This document shows positions 1 through 13,000 of a stretch of 64,000 bases of DNA, in pieces (within the stretch, counting starts at the first letter, position 1; each line of letters begins with the position of its first letter). The stretch spans positions 5,422,488 to 5,486,487 of the forward strand of contig CM019700.1 of NCBI GenBank assembly GCA_009760885.1. Direction: 5' to 3'. Below the pieces are notes generated by a model. It made no database searches, was not told where the DNA came from, and saw only the letters and a list, made by a program, of their open reading frames with translations. Source of the DNA: Achatina immaculata (Eukaryota; Mollusca; Gastropoda; Stylommatophora; Achatinidae). A program made the translations under genes and the position numbers.

Positions 1-378
1 CTACATGTGGAGAGCAACTTCCTCCTGCTACATGTGGAGAGCAACTTCCTCCTGCTACATGTGGAGAGCAACTTCCTCCTGCTACACGTGGAGAACAACT
101 TCCTCCTGCTACATGTGGAGAGCAACTTCCTCCTGCTACATGTGGAGAGCAACTTCCTCCTGCTACATGTGGAGAGCAACTTCCTCCTGCTACATGTGGA
201 GAGCAACTTCCTCCTGCTACATGTGGAGAGCAACTTCCTCCTGCTACACATGGAGAACAACTTCCTCCTGCTACACACTGAGAACAACTTCTTCCTGCTA
301 CACATGGAGAGCAACTTCCTCCTGCTACACACTGAGAACAACTTCTTCCTGCTACACATGGAGAGCAACTTCCTCTGG
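1..378. repeat. 27-bp minisatellite, about 14 copies, cut by window edge
   Basis: Tandem unit beginning CTACATGTGGAGAGCAACTT, with variants ACACATGGAG and ACACTGAGAA at the right end. As 27 is a multiple of 3, two frames stay open, giving artificial 9-residue repeat peptides. There is no sign of a real gene. Confidence 0.95.
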
Positions 379-685
379 GCTGAGGCATGTTTGATTTTAC
401 TATGCACATGATGATCAGTGAATTAAAGCAAAATAAAATATCATGCACAGTTCATTCCAATGTCCCATGATCAAGAGACTTTGCCCAAAGCTAGAACAGC
501 TGAAAAGAAAAAAAGAAATTATATGTAAAACTTAAACTAACAGAATATTGACATATATCTACTTCTACAGTAGTTGACTTTGCTGAAAGACCTATTTGTT
601 CAGTCCACCCCAAGAAGTAAAATATACCATCACAGTAAACATATGCATTACCTCTACCGCAGGACCAGATCTCCGGTTTAAAGCA

Positions 686-1010
686 GTATTAGCCAGTTAC
701 CAAAACACTAAGTGAAGGTGGGTTCATTTTTGGCCAGCATTAGTCAGTTACCAAAAAGCATCAAGTGGAGGTAATCTAAGTCTTGATTATCATTAGCCTG
801 TTACCATAAAGTGTCAAGTGGAGGTAATTTAAGTCAAAATATCAAGTGGAGGTAATTCAGCTCTTGACCATCATTAGCCTGTTACCAAAAAGTGTCAGGT
901 GGAGGCAGGTTAATTCTTGACCTTCATTAGCAATATACATTGAGCGATGATTAAATGGAGGCAAGTTAAATCTTGGTCATTTTTAGCTGGTTACCAAAGG
1001 ACCAAGTAGA
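686..1010. repeat. Degenerate tandem repeat, unit about 55-60 bp
   Basis: Five or six diverged copies built around 'CATTAGCCTGTTACCAAAAA' followed by 'GTGTCAAGTGGAGGTAAT'. Copies differ in length and are more decayed than the other arrays. Confidence 0.75.
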
Positions 1011-1264
1011 AGTAGGCCAGTTTTGGTTCTCTTAACCAGCTGACAGTGTCATCTTGGCTCTCTTAAACATATCACATTTTTTGATGAACCTTGTATTGTG
1101 TTTTGGATAATATACACCATGTGTAAAATGAATTGTTTCTATTTTTTATTATTATTCTTCTTTAGCTCCCTGTTTTTAAAAGAAATAATTACAGTGATCT
1201 TGAATATGTTAAATAGTTAAATATTACTTTTATTTTCTAGTGGATCAAGTTCATGATCTGTATC

Positions 1265-1530
1265 CCTGGAACTTGAACAGATGTTCTTTGCAGCCTGTGT
1301 GGCGAGGGTGTTGAAGCACTGCATCTTGTCAAACACCGACTGTTCTTTTGGGCTCTAAGTGGAGGTGAAGAAGCAGAAAAGAAGCAGTGTTTCTTTAGCA
1401 GAGTCCCTGTTCTCTCCCCCCCCCCCTCGCCACAGGGATTACAGCAGTTCCTGTCCCGTCAGCAAGTCTCAGCCAATTACTGAAGGTGCCAATGGGAGTG
1501 GTTGGGGCAGGGTCTTGATCAGCTGTGGAT
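1265..1530 (+). repeat. Repeat family A, diverged copy
   Basis: Shares with the copies near 9.9, 15.0, 55.4 and 58.9 kb the order 'GTTCTTTGCAGCC', 'GAAGCACTGCAT', 'CTTTAGCAGA' and 'GGGGCAGGGTCTTG'. The family is about 350-400 bp and interspersed in both orientations. I do not recognise it as a named element. Confidence 0.6.
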
Positions 1531-2417
1531 TGCTTCTTGAACAGTGTCTTCACTGCTTTTCATGTGGATAAAAGCCTTTCTTTGAGTAATACTACAAGAT
1601 AGAATGCTTTTTTTAAAAAAAAAAATATGTGCGTGAAAAAGCTAAAAGTGAATTAATGTGAGCAAGAAAGTTTGTTCAACCCGACCTAGTCTGCTTGCTT
1701 ATATGCAAGGACATTGTAAGGATAACATATACTTACGAAGCGTCACAAGGTGTATATAAAGTATATTCTTTAGTTGTTAACAGCTGCTTTATTTTTTTTC
1801 TCTTACATTTACTCCAGTAATTTTATAATTAACATTAAAATGCAGTAAATTAAAATTGGATATATAAACATTACATGTTATACGAGTAAATTTTGCATTA
1901 TCTCATGTGTAAAACAGTGTCCCCTTACTGCCATAAATTTACAGTGGAAGGTCTTTTTTTTTTTCCGAATTAATTTTTTTGCTTAGGGGTTTTCACGTAT
2001 CCAGTACCAGTTCAGTGCAAATTTCCGTTGTTCGAATATAAGCCTGTTCATATGTGTGTCAAAGGTGAACTTTTGTACAAAAGAGACAGTGTGTTACAGA
2101 GCTGTCGGCTGATAAAGAAGGTGTGCGTACATTTTCAGATACTCTTTAATTAAATATATAAAGTAGCACAATGTTTGCTTACCAGATTTATAAACAGTTT
2201 TAAAAGTTACCGTTTTATGTACTTTTTTAGTTTAAAGTTTTCATATTATGACTTTAGTTGTGTTGTTCTCATCGTCATATTATGTCTTTAGTTGTAGTTT
2301 ACAACTGTGGGAAGATCTAAAAGTGTATTGGTTATAAAATATTTTGTTTTAACATTTATATTTATGTTATTATATTATATGCCATTTAGTTCTTGTCATT
2401 TTTTTTCTTTCTGTCTT

Positions 2418-2612
2418 TTGTTGACTCAAAAAAATCTTTTTATCTTTAGTATTCATAAATGTTTCCATCTTTTGTGTTTTGATTCAAAAATTTTTCCATA
2501 TTTTGTGGTTGAGTCAGAAATCTTTCCATTTTTTGTGGTTGACTCAAAAATCTTTCCATCTTTTGTGATCAACTCAAAAATCTTTCCATCTTTTGTCATC
2601 GACTAAAAAATC
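2418..2612. repeat. 30-bp minisatellite
   Basis: About five copies of a unit containing 'GACTCAAAAATCTTTCCAT' and 'CTTTTGTGGTT'. It produces an open frame with a 10-residue period that I read as an artefact. Confidence 0.8.
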
Positions 2613-4189
2613 TTCCAACCAGATAAAGAAATCGTTCTCTCGTCCCATTTCCTTGGATCATGTTTCATTCATAGCTGTTTCTTTTTAAATTGTTATTACT
2701 GTCGCAACATTACTTTGTATACATGATCATTTGGTTAAGGATACTTGTGTACAGACATTATGGGGTTGAATGTAGTCACACAGACATTATGGGGTTGAAT
2801 GTAGTCAGTGATAAGTGACATGCGTATCTTTGGAAAACATTTTTTGAAAATAAGTGCTCACCATCTGTAATTTAGAGCATAGTCCCTTTTATGTGAGGCT
2901 GAAAAATCTGTTTTATCTCATTGTATGAGATTGACGAGGACAATATTCTTAAGTATGCCTGGTAGTGCAGGCAGAGATTCTTTAATTTTGAGACAGTTTT
3001 CAGTAAAAATAGATGTCAGGTGTCCATTTTTACAGCTGCTTTTATTGCCTTCTCATGAAAAGCTAGTTCACTTATAACTGTGCTGGTCTTATTCTCAGAG
3101 AAAAGCGTTGAAATTTTGAACTGCTGCAATGTTTCATAGGTTCATGATCATGTTTTTTTGCATTGTGTGGCTGTCTTGATAGCCAGTTTGAGAACCATCT
3201 CACTGTCCTGCCTGCTTCAGTGTGTGTTGTCTTTGTAGTATCAGTGATGCCCATGCCAGTTGTCTCCTCAAACCTTCCTTTATTGTTTTTATAGACCTGT
3301 ATCTTCTGTTACTGTTCTATCTAGGCCATCATATTGTTTAACATAATCAGAAAATGATAATTTTCTTTTCTCGGCCAAAAAAAGAAAGCAGAGGTCAGTT
3401 TTCACAAGGTGAAGTTTGTTTTGAAGAAAGCTGAGTATGATTGTTTCTGAAAAGCCACTTCCATATGGGAATATGATAAAATATTGCAACAGATCATATA
3501 CTTGTGACCAGATTGTATGCTTGTGACTAGGTCTTTTTTTCTTCTAGTATTAAAAAAAAATATACAGTGCTGATACTCCAGTGTATGTTTTATAAATATC
3601 TGTATAATGATGAAACGAGTAAACAGAAAGTACATGATCCACATTATTTTGTGAACCTTTGCCCAGTATTAATGTACGAATGGGCTCTTTGTAATCCCAG
3701 TTATATAAAGCACTTGTGACCTGGGAAACCGGTTTTTCTTTTCTTTTTTTTTTTTTAAATAAGAAGTCATTCCAGTAGCACAGACATGACATACGGGGTG
3801 GGGGGGGGGACTCATCATTTTTCAGTATTTATGTTTTCATGCGGGTTTTTTTTTCATTTTATTGGTCCATTTGTGATTTATTTGCATAAAAAATGCCATA
3901 TTGTGCCGTATGATACCTAGTGTATTCAGTTGCTTGTTTTTACTGAGTTTCTGGTCATGTTTTTGATCTGTCAGTCTTCTGCCTTCTTATAATGAAATCC
4001 GTCAGTTCCAAATGGTGCTGATAAGGAAAGCAAGCAACGCAGCTGAAACAAGATATAAAGGTTGGCTGCATGCAGTGAGGGACATTGATAATTTGTATGT
4101 TGTGTATCTTGAGGCAGCCGATTGCTTCAGTGCTGTTGAGGCGATCAGTTGCCTTGAGATACAGGACATGGATCTCAGAGACCAGAACC
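2613..4189. other. Intergenic, no gene recognised
   Basis: AT-rich sequence with short homopolymers, including a G tract near 3800. A direct duplication of 'ACAGACATTATGGGGTTGAA' is seen near 2752 and 2780. No convincing ORF, RNA gene or transposon end was found. The short open frames at 4012-4305 have no family features upstream of the RT relic. Confidence 0.5.
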
Positions 4190-4610
4190 AACGCTACAGG
4201 GTTGACTCAGTGGTCTCCCTTGTCTCCTGTGCTGTTCGATATATATTCTACTGGCATTGTACTGTTACTTGGGAACGGCGTGGGGTGAACATTGACCTAC
4301 GCTGATGATATATTAACATGTGAGCATGGGAGATGTAGAGAGGAATTAGCCTCAAAGGTACAGAGCACAGTGGATCAGATAACAAGCTGGTGTGAGGATA
4401 ACAGTGCAGTGATAAACCCAGAAAAATCTGGCATCCTGTGGTGCTCATTACAGAAACGGAGTTGTAGGATCTGAAGTTCCAGTGTCAAGGCCAGGATATT
4501 AAGAGAACACATTTCATGAGGCATCTAGGGATCATATTTGATCGTTCATTGTCCATTGCACACCATGTGGACAATGTAAAACAGTCTGAATTTTGAAGCT
4601 TAAACTTTCC
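4190..4610 (+). pseudogene. Decayed LINE reverse transcriptase fragment (Jockey/CR1-like)
   Basis: Two frames together show the RT motifs 'SPLSPVLFDIYSTGI' and 'TYADDILTCEHG' (catalytic YADD), then 'NPEKSGILW' and 'HLGIIFDRSLS'. A frameshift lies between the two blocks. Only the palm region remains, without endonuclease or 3' end. This is typical of APE-type non-LTR retrotransposons whose 'GLPQGSVLSP' motif is here changed to GLTQWSPLSP. Confidence 0.75.
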
Positions 4611-4713
4611 TTAACTACCATCCAGAGACATGGTTGGAGTTAGAACCATTGAATGTTTCCTGCTGCATTTGGCAGTCACTATGTTTATTTTTTAAATTTG
4701 GAAACATTTGAAT

Positions 4714-5749
4714 ACATGGAGTAGATTTATTATAACTGAACTACTTCTTATGTGGTGGCTATAGCCATTCATTCATTCATTTGCATGTCCCATATGGAAC
4801 TTTGCCTACCTAACAGCTCTCCTGTAGCCAGTGAGGATTTGTTATAACTGAACTGCTTCTTGTGTGGTGGGTGTAGCTAGTGAGGATTTATTATAATTGA
4901 ACCACTTCTTATGTGGTGGGTGTAGCTAGTGAGGATTTGTTATAACTGAACCACTTCTTATGTGGTGGGTGTAGCCAGTGAGGATTTGTTATAACTGAAC
5001 TACTTCTTATGTGGTGGGTGTAGCTAGTGAGGATTTGTTATAACTGAACCACTTCTTATGTGGTGGGTGTAGCTAGTGAGGATTTGTTATAACTGAACTA
5101 CTTCTTATGTGGTGGCTGTAGCTAGTGAGGATTTGTTATAACTGAACCACTTCTTATGTGGTGGGTGTAGCCAGTGAGGATTTGTTATAACTGAACTACT
5201 TCTTATGTGGTGGGTGTAGCTAGTGAGGATTTGTTATAACTGAACTACTTCTTATGTGGTGGCTGTAGCCAGTGAGGATTTGTTATAACTGAACTACTTC
5301 TTATGTGGTGGCTGTAGTTAGTGAGGATTTGTTATAACTGAACTACTTCTTATGTGGTGGCTGTAGCTAGTGAGGATTTGTTGTAACTGAACTACTTCTT
5401 ATGTGGTGGCTGTAGCTAGTGAGGATTTGTTATAACTGAACTACTTCTTATGTGGTGGGTGTAGCTAGTGAGGATTTGTTATAACTGAACTACTTCTTAT
5501 GTGGTGGCTGTAGCTAGTGAGGATTTGTTATAACTGAACTACTTCTTATGTGGTGGCTGTAGCTAGTGAGGATTTGTTATAACTGAACTATTTCTTATGT
5601 GGTGGGTGTAGCTAGTGAGGATTTGTTATAACTGAACTACTTCTTATGTGGTGGGTGTAGCCAGTGAGGATTTGTTATAACTGAACTACTTCTTATGTGG
5701 TGGCTGTAGCTAGTGAGGATTTGTTATAACTGAACTACTTATGTGGTGA
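4714..5749. repeat. 49-bp minisatellite, about 19-20 copies
   Basis: The unit contains 'GAGGATTTGTTATAACTGAA' and 'CTACTTCTTATGTGGTGG'. Variants (GGGTG/GGCTG, CTAG/CCAG, CTACT/CCACT) are shuffled between copies. The first unit is separated from the rest by an inserted LINE family 2 end at about 4768-4826. Confidence 0.95.
4768..4826 (-). mobile_element. LINE family 2 3'-end stub inside the 49-bp array
   Basis: Reads (CATT)n then 'CATTTGCATGTCCC', 'GGAACTTTGCC' and 'AACAGCTCTCCTGTAG', the reverse complement of a LINE 3' end with an (AATG)n tail. 'TAGCCA' of the minisatellite unit occurs on both sides, a possible target duplication. Confidence 0.75.
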
Positions 5750-5924
5750 TTCTCAACGGAGAGAAATATGGCTCCCCTGGGGAAGAGTTCATAACAGTAA
5801 AAATCTTTTCTGGATGATTTAATATATAAGGGAAGATTTGGGCCAGCTTGGGTTGAAAAGGAAGGATTGGGACATGGAGAGTCACTGATGTAGACTTACC
5901 ATAGCATTCCAATCAAATCAGTTA

Positions 5925-6145
5925 CAAAAATGGGTCAATCATTCAGTCATTTGCATGTCCCTTCCTTGTGGAACTTTGCCTCCATAACAGCGCTCTTGTA
6001 GGCCTCTCAGTTGTAAGCAAGATGGCCTGCTGCTGATGCATCCTTTTGCAGATTATCAACGATGTCTTGCAGCCATCTTCGCCTTGGTCTTCCTCTTTCT
6101 TTTTCCCCATTATGTACATCTTTCTTTATCATTTTATGATTAAAA
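5925..6145 (-). mobile_element. LINE family 2, 5'-truncated 3' end (longest copy)
   Basis: On the minus strand it reads a LINE C-terminus: 'ERGRPRRRWLQDIV', then 'AVMEAKFHKE', ending in a short ACTG-type tail. This copy shows that the short fragments at 4.8, 20.1, 35.0, 41.5, 46.5, 48.7, 58.1 and 61.9 kb are ends of one LINE family, not a SINE. Confidence 0.8.
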
Positions 6146-8479
6146 AATGAATACTGGACACATTTGTGTCAGGGGAAACTGCCTGTTTCAGAGAATACCT
6201 GCCCACGGGCCCAGGAGCACCACAGTAAGTTGTACACAAGAAGGATGAAAAATAAAAACAATACATGTAAATGGATAAAATCCATTTAATGCAGGACTAC
6301 ATTTATGTTAATGAGCGGTAAATAGAGCGAAAAAAATTTTTTTAACTTTCAAAAATTGGACTAAAAAAAAAAAAATGTGAAGACTGCATGCCCATTTTTT
6401 TTCTTCTACTTTTGCTACATTCTGGATTTGTAATTTCTATGAAAGAAGAGTTATTGCCTCAGAATTGAGATTCGAGTAATATTTACATATTAAGTTTACA
6501 GAATTACGAGTACATTATCTCTTTTGAAAATGTAAAATATGTGTGCATTGTATGTGTCTTTTAAAGAATGTATATAGATTTTTTTTTCTAACACCATAGG
6601 ATTTTAAAAATTATTCATAATTATATGCAAATATGTACTATTTTGTGGGTGATATGCAGAAGAAAGATGTAGGGTTGTGTTCCAGTTTTGAAGAACATGG
6701 ACTTTTGTATACATTGTTATATATAAATTCCTGAACTGCATATAAATAAATAATTGAAATACGAGAGATACGAGCGTTTCGTAATGAAACATTCCTATGT
6801 ATTCACTAATTCCCCCCCCCCCCAAAAAAAAAATTGCTAAAATTTTCCTGTATTATTTCTGGGTTTCACAAGAATTTTTTATTCATAGTTTTCTTTCAAT
6901 TTGAACAAAATTTTATTATAAAATTTCCTAATGTCCCAAATGGAGTCAACAAATTTGGAAATTTGTGAATAAATCTTTTATAAATTGCCTTCTCTTTTCT
7001 GTCTTTCTTTTCAGTGCACGTTTCCGTTGTTTCTCCCTCTGTTCATTAATTGTGTGATGAAATGTTCCACTCCCGATTGTAAAAGATGCAGGTGGCATAA
7101 AAGTTATATTCAGATGTAGAAATGGAAATGTTTAACAACTAGTTTTTTTTTTTTTTTAAATTGTATTTCTGTACTCATCCAAAGTAAACTGGAGTAAAGT
7201 TTTTTTCTTTTTGGTGGTTAACTGTTGGCATTTGAAGGGTTTTACGTTTAAAGGTTTATTTTGTCAAATTCTGGCCTGAAATTGTGTTTACTTTGACCTC
7301 TTGGTTTTTTGTTTTTTTTTTGTGATTTCTGAAGTCGGGAGAGGGAGCAAAGATGGCAGCATGGGCCTATCTCCTCACATTTTGCTCCTGGAAATAGTTT
7401 GCGTTACTCCATCGTGGCCGCCAGGGTAGAGACAGTGTTCTTCGGTGTGGTGGAATGTTCTTGTTTCATCTTTTCTTCCACAAATACTTCTGTGTTGGGG
7501 GGGGGGGGGGGCAGATAGACATCTTGATAAGGTTTGTGCATGTTTCCCTCCCTGGAGCATGCTATAAAGACAAATTCACGAGTCTGCTATGGGAATTATA
7601 AAATAGATCTGAGTACTTGAAATGCTGGCAGCAAGTTCACGCTTATGCAGAGGTCAGTAACCAGTTAACCATTTGGTAGGAGCTGTTTTACAATGTCCAG
7701 CACATGTCAAATTCTTGGTCATTTTTATTGTGGGTTCAAAGTCCAACTGTTTGAAATATGGTCACAGGATAATTTGTCATAGACCTTTGTTGTTTTTGCA
7801 GAACGTGAACTAGACTTTTATTTTGGTCTATCCTATTTAGCATCAGAAAAATCTGGCAATTTTTTTTTTTTTTGGCCAAAAATAAAATAAGGTTATGCTA
7901 CTCTCAGGGGACTTCAAAAAGTATTTTTACTAGAGTTCTGTGCCCATGCAAATTTTTTGTTCTATATTTGATCAGAAGGATTGGGTTGCTGCTGAAACTT
8001 AGATAAAGCTGTAGAGTCGATCCTCGTGGCAGGGCTTCATGCTTCATTAGGATCACCAAAAATCTGAACAATGAAGTAGAAAAATCTTCGGACTGAAGAG
8101 GGAATAATTTTAAATAATCAAGATGTTAACCTCCCATAAATGAGATTTATTTAGCATTTAACTATTATTTAAAAGATTTTGTTTTTTTTACTTTTAAACT
8201 GCCATCATATTTTTGTTATGTGTCCATTTGTATTTAATACAAAGTTCAAAGTTTCAATATTATATGTTGTTGGATATGAATATAAAGGTCACATAATCTT
8301 TCCGGTTTGTTGTCTGAGAATATTATTTGTATGATTTATATATTTTTTTGCCAGAATCAGAATGCCCTGTCTGGATTTCTCTGGTACATGCCATTTAGTA
8401 ATACTAGGGCAGAAGTCTGTGAATAGTAATAATAAAATCAGTCCTTCAAATACTGATGGTATCCACAATTAAAGTAGCC
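6146..8479. other. AT-rich intergenic stretch, no gene recognised
   Basis: Long AT-rich sequence with homopolymers, including C(11)A(9)-like near 6810 and a G tract near 7497. No splice-compatible coding exons or transposon ends were noticed. Confidence 0.5.
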
Positions 8480-8710
8480 ATGAGTTTTGTCTACTAATCC
8501 AGTGGTACCGGGTTCAAATCCCAGCAATGGGAGGTTTTTTTTTTTTTTGGTACCACCACAAAGGCCCTAGGATCCACCCAGCCTAAAAAAATGGGTACCA
8601 GAGAAATCTGAGAAAGGTAAATGCAGGGGCTAGACGTGATACTGACCACATCACACTTTAATATGCCGATGGTCTTGGAAATGCAGACCCAACACCATAT
8701 CCCCAGTAAT
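8480..8710 (+). mobile_element. tRNA-derived SINE, 5'-truncated/diverged
   Basis: Contains a Pol III box B-like 'GGGTTCAAATCCCAGC', a poly-T stretch, then 'CACCCAGCCTAAAAAAATGGG' with small changes and 'ATACTGACCACATCACACTTT', the body shared with copies at 14.1, 19.8, 28.2, 42.8, 45.3, 47.4 and 47.9 kb. Confidence 0.8.
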
Positions 8711-8904
8711 CTTAATGGACTTTTTACCGAGTTTTGTTTATTAGGTTATTTTAAAATAATGCTTTTAGGTTGTTTCTGCAAAATCGGATGCACTTCCATA
8801 ATCATGGGGGTTCATTTTTTTGCAATTTTTTTTTTTTTTCAGCATGGCTATATGTTTAATATTCTCTGATGTGACTGGTCTTGCCGACAGTTTCCTCAAC
8901 ATAA

Positions 8905-9110
8905 GTATTATCATCATCATCATCACCTTTCACTCCCTTGAGAGGATAGGCCACTGATAAAGGCTCTCCAGTCATCCCTGTTCTTGGAATTATTCTCTGC
9001 TTCCTTCCATGTGCCCTCGTCTCTGAGCACTGTCATAGATTCTCTTCCCCAAGTGGTTTTAGGTCTTTTTCATTTTCTATTTCCTTGAGGATTTCGTAAG
9101 TATGTTGGTT
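8905..9110 (-). mobile_element. LINE family 5 3' end with (GAT)n tail
   Basis: The minus strand reads '[16 protein letters not shown]', near identical to the plus-strand copy at 19.4-19.7 kb, and ends in (TGA)n, seen here as ATCATCATCATCATC. Confidence 0.75.
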
Positions 9111-9299
9111 ACTATTTTTTTTCCCTTTTAATACAACCAAATCTATAGGAGGAGGAGGGTAGCAGGTCACTGCTTCCAGCTCAGCTCAGCACTGACCAGG
9201 AGACTATTCGCACTCACCAGGAGATTAGTATTTCAACAAATTCAAGTTTTTAAATAACACAAAGCAAAAAGTAACCAATATCCTATTAATTTACCAAGG

Positions 9300-9760
9300 A
9301 TATTGTTGAGAGAAACAGAAAATGAGAAACATCTTGTGCAACAGATCCATCAATGGATGAGAAGCATGGTCCATGAATAAGAGTACAGCGAGAAATGGAA
9401 GCCATGGAAATGTGGTTCATAAGGATGTTGAATGTACCATGGACAGCTAAGAAAATCAATGAAGAAGTCTTAAGAGAGGCTGGAGTTAAAAGGCAAATTA
9501 TATCAAAGATCAGAGGCAGACAAGTGAGATTTGTAGGACATTTTCTGAGAAGAGGAAAATTGGAACACACTGTGGCAACTGGAAAAATTGAGGGAAGAAG
9601 AGACAGAGGAAGACAGAGAAAGACGTTACTGAATGGGCTGTCAGTGTGGCTAGGAAGAAAGTCACCAGCGGATCTCATAATCAAGTCTAAAGAAAGGGAA
9701 CTGTGGAGAGAAGTGATCGCCTATGCCATGCGGCACTTGATTGATTGCTGAGAGACATGA
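9300..9760 (+). mobile_element. LINE family 3, 5'-truncated RT C-terminus
   Basis: Open 118-codon stretch (9395-9751) reading 'MEAMEMWFIRMLNVPWTAKK', 'NEEVLREAG', 'FVGHFLRRGKLEH' and 'GRRDRGRQRKT'. This is the conserved tail of RTE-like reverse transcriptases, here without any catalytic palm. It ends at a GATTGATTG tail. Confidence 0.85.
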
Positions 9761-9844
9761 AGGGAAGAAGAAAACTTCTAGTCATACAAGCCACTCTATT
9801 CAACATTTAATTCAGTTTCTGAACTTGTGCTTATAAAGCCAGTA

Positions 9845-10040
9845 TGCCCCATGGTGGTGGAGTCTGCTAAAGAAGCATTGCATACCCCCTGCTTTTTAGC
9901 TGTACTCCAGGACTGAAAAAGTGGCCGCCATAACCCTCTCCCACGCACATACGATGCTGTGCCTCAACATCTATACAGCATAAGCTGCAAAGAACACCAG
10001 CTCACAGCTGCAGGGAGTTCGTACAAGTACAAGCAAGTAT
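9845..10040 (-). repeat. Repeat family A copy
   Basis: Reads 'GTGGTGGAGTCTGCTAAAGA', 'CACCCCCTGC' variants, 'CAACATCTATACAGCAT' and 'GGGAGTTCGTACAAGTAC', in the orientation opposite to the 1.3-kb copy. Confidence 0.8.
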
Positions 10041-13000
10041 GCCTCATTTGATAGCTTGGACAACAGAATTCCATGATCTACGCAAGAATAAAGTAGAGTG
10101 TTTTAAAAAATATTATCCCTAACATATCAGTGTTGCAGAATTTGGTAATGATGAACCATCATGAAACGAGATTACTCTTAGGAAGAGAAAGTATGGGACT
10201 GGGATTGTCTCACCCCTTTCCTTGATAATCAGGCATGTGGTGAAATAAATATTTCGGTACTCAGATGTTTGCAGCAACAAAGTTTAATGGTTCGTAGTTA
10301 CATCTGATGTACCTTCTTGTGAAACAAATCAACAGTAAGTCATCCTAGAATTCATCTTACTTAATCAAATACAAATATGGAGTTAACTGACCAAAAGAAT
10401 TTCCCTCAATTCTGCTCAGTGAAGGGAAACTGTTTCTCCCCCCCCCCCCCCCCAGTTAGCCATTCTCTGTTTCCAGGGTTCTCAAGTTGGGGGGGGGGGA
10501 AGATTGGTATTGGGACAACAAAACAACAGGCTGAGCTCTTTGAATACTGACCTACACAATGCAGAAAGATCAGTATTCCAATAGAATAGTTTAAGTCTGT
10601 CAATCTGTGGTCCCATTTCCTTCAACCTAAAACTTGGAGGGGGGGGGGAGGGGAGGCCATGGCAGCATGGGAATTACCTCTGAGAACCTTTGCTCAATTT
10701 TTTTTTTCTCTTAATTTCCCAAGTTCACAATTCAAAGCCTCTCTTATGAGCAGCCCCCCCCCTTTTTTTTGGGGGGGGGGGGTCCAAAGGTTACAGTACT
10801 GTAACAGCAGTTTCAATACAAAATCTATAAATGACATCATGTATTTAGCATACAATTTAATGACATCATTTCTAAGTGTAATTCATGTATTGCATTAATA
10901 TTCACATTTTTACAATACAGAATCAGGAGTCACAGCTCTAGGTTTTCTTATTTGTTAACTCCCTTGTACACAGGAGACATAAAATTGAAATTCTGTTTCA
11001 CAAGGTATATAAACTGAAATTCTATTTCACACAATATAAAATTTCTACACACAAAAATAAACACGCACACTTTATTGTGATATTTATTCCCTGTACTGAA
11101 CTCGGAAACAAAGGTTCCAGAATCTGCATATAAATAAACATAAGAGAGAGATAAAAAAGACCGATATGTGGATGTGCGAAGCAACAAGACCCAGTTTAGG
11201 AACAGAAAACTCGACTTTTCCGATCCCCAGATTTAGGGGTTTTCACTCTCTTTTCCCCGTTGTGGAATGTACAGGTCTCAGGAGTAGAGAAAGAAGACAT
11301 AAGAGATAACAGAACTTTGATTTAATAGCTTTACAGCATGACAATGACCGTACTCTGCCGGTCAATACATTTATCAGAGTCAGTAAAGTATGTATCGGTA
11401 CACTCAGGGTAAGTGATTGTGGACCAACATACTTACTGGAGTCAGTGGATTGTAAAAAGGAAGGGGGGGGGGGGTGGGTGGTCAACACACTTATCAGTCA
11501 GTGAATTGTTGTGGGGGGGGGGGGGGTTGTAATGTGAGTCAACATATTTTATCAAAGTCTGCAATCTGTGGGATCCACATACTTATCAGAATCAATGAAC
11601 CAGAACTGTCCAAAGACCCAGTGCTAAGCTGGATCAAATTTGCATAAAATTACAGTATCTTACAATCATTTATATACAAAATAATATAGATCAACTGCTT
11701 TTTCTCACCTCTTTCTTGCATACACGCATACACATGGAGTATCAGACAGCACAATGGCCATGAACTGAAGTTTTACTGAAAATAAATAATACCAGTGAGT
11801 CTGGATAAACAATTCAATTCATCAGCTTCATAGTATCCAGCAGATTTTGACTCAGAACTTCAGTAAATTGAACCCAGTCTTAAAATTATGTCGAGCTGAA
11901 GTCAGGTGTCTTAGTACCTGCAGATGTCATAACGGAGACATAATACAAAGGGCGGCCGTGGACCGTGAGAGGTAGAGAGAGTTTGTTGCTGTGCTGCAAG
12001 AAATCACATGGTGACTTGCTTAGCTGATCGCTGACCAAGGACATTTAGCTCTAAATATAAAAACCAATGACTGTTGACTTTTCACAATAAATATAAGATA
12101 CTCATACTATGTCTCTCTAAATATGTGGTACCAGTTACGTATCATGGACTACAAATATGTGAGTTCAGTTATGGATCATGGATCTATATGTGTAACCAAA
12201 GTACACGCACTATATCTTCTAGGACATTTAAATCATGATGAGAGACAAACATTTAGAAGAAAACTAATGGGCTAGAAAGTAAAATAAATCCGCAACGTTC
12301 TAATTTTGCCTATGTTTATTTTGTCTGAAAAATATCATCGCAAAAAAAAAAAAAAGAGATAGTTCTCAGAAAATATGTAACAATTCAGATATCAATTCAA
12401 AGAAAGCAGAGCTATTTCTTGAAAATATGCAAAAATTCTGCTATTAAAGCATATGAAGAAATAGTTCTCAGAAAAGATATGATAGTTCTCTCTCATAACA
12501 AGATATGAAGGAGAGATAATTCTTGAAAAATATACTGCAATTCAGTCTCATATGCATGGACAAAACTGCAAATAAGATAACACCCCTCATTATCAAAAAT
12601 ATCATAACTAAATCATCCATAAATCAATCCCAGAAGTTTGTATGTCAAGATTTTCATTCCCCCTCCCCCCCCTGCTACTTCAAATTCCAATAGGCAGATG
12701 AACAGATGAATCACTACATTTTTTGTGCCATATAAGACTCATTACAACATAAGACACACATATAACGTAGTCAAATTTATTTTGGGACAGCTATCAACTA
12801 TATATTTAGAAAATATGCGAGTTTTGTGTTCTAAAAATAATGGTTGTGTACCAAATCTTTCTGACCCTGAAGTAAACGAGAGAAAAGAGGACAAAGGTAA
12901 TTTATTTTCACACTAAAATATCCTTTTTTTTTGTTTTTGACCACTGGAGATCCCCTCAGGATAAGTATGGCTGCATGAAAAGCTTGAGGACATCGCCGAC

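Noticed and set aside
5..411. Two overlapping open frames with 9-residue repeats (MWRATSSCY and MESNFLLLH)
   Set aside because: Both are produced by the 27-bp minisatellite and overlap each other in different frames.
7321..7560. A promoter or first exon near 'AAGATGGCAGCATGG'
   Set aside because: The frame closes after 15 codons and no downstream in-phase exon was seen.
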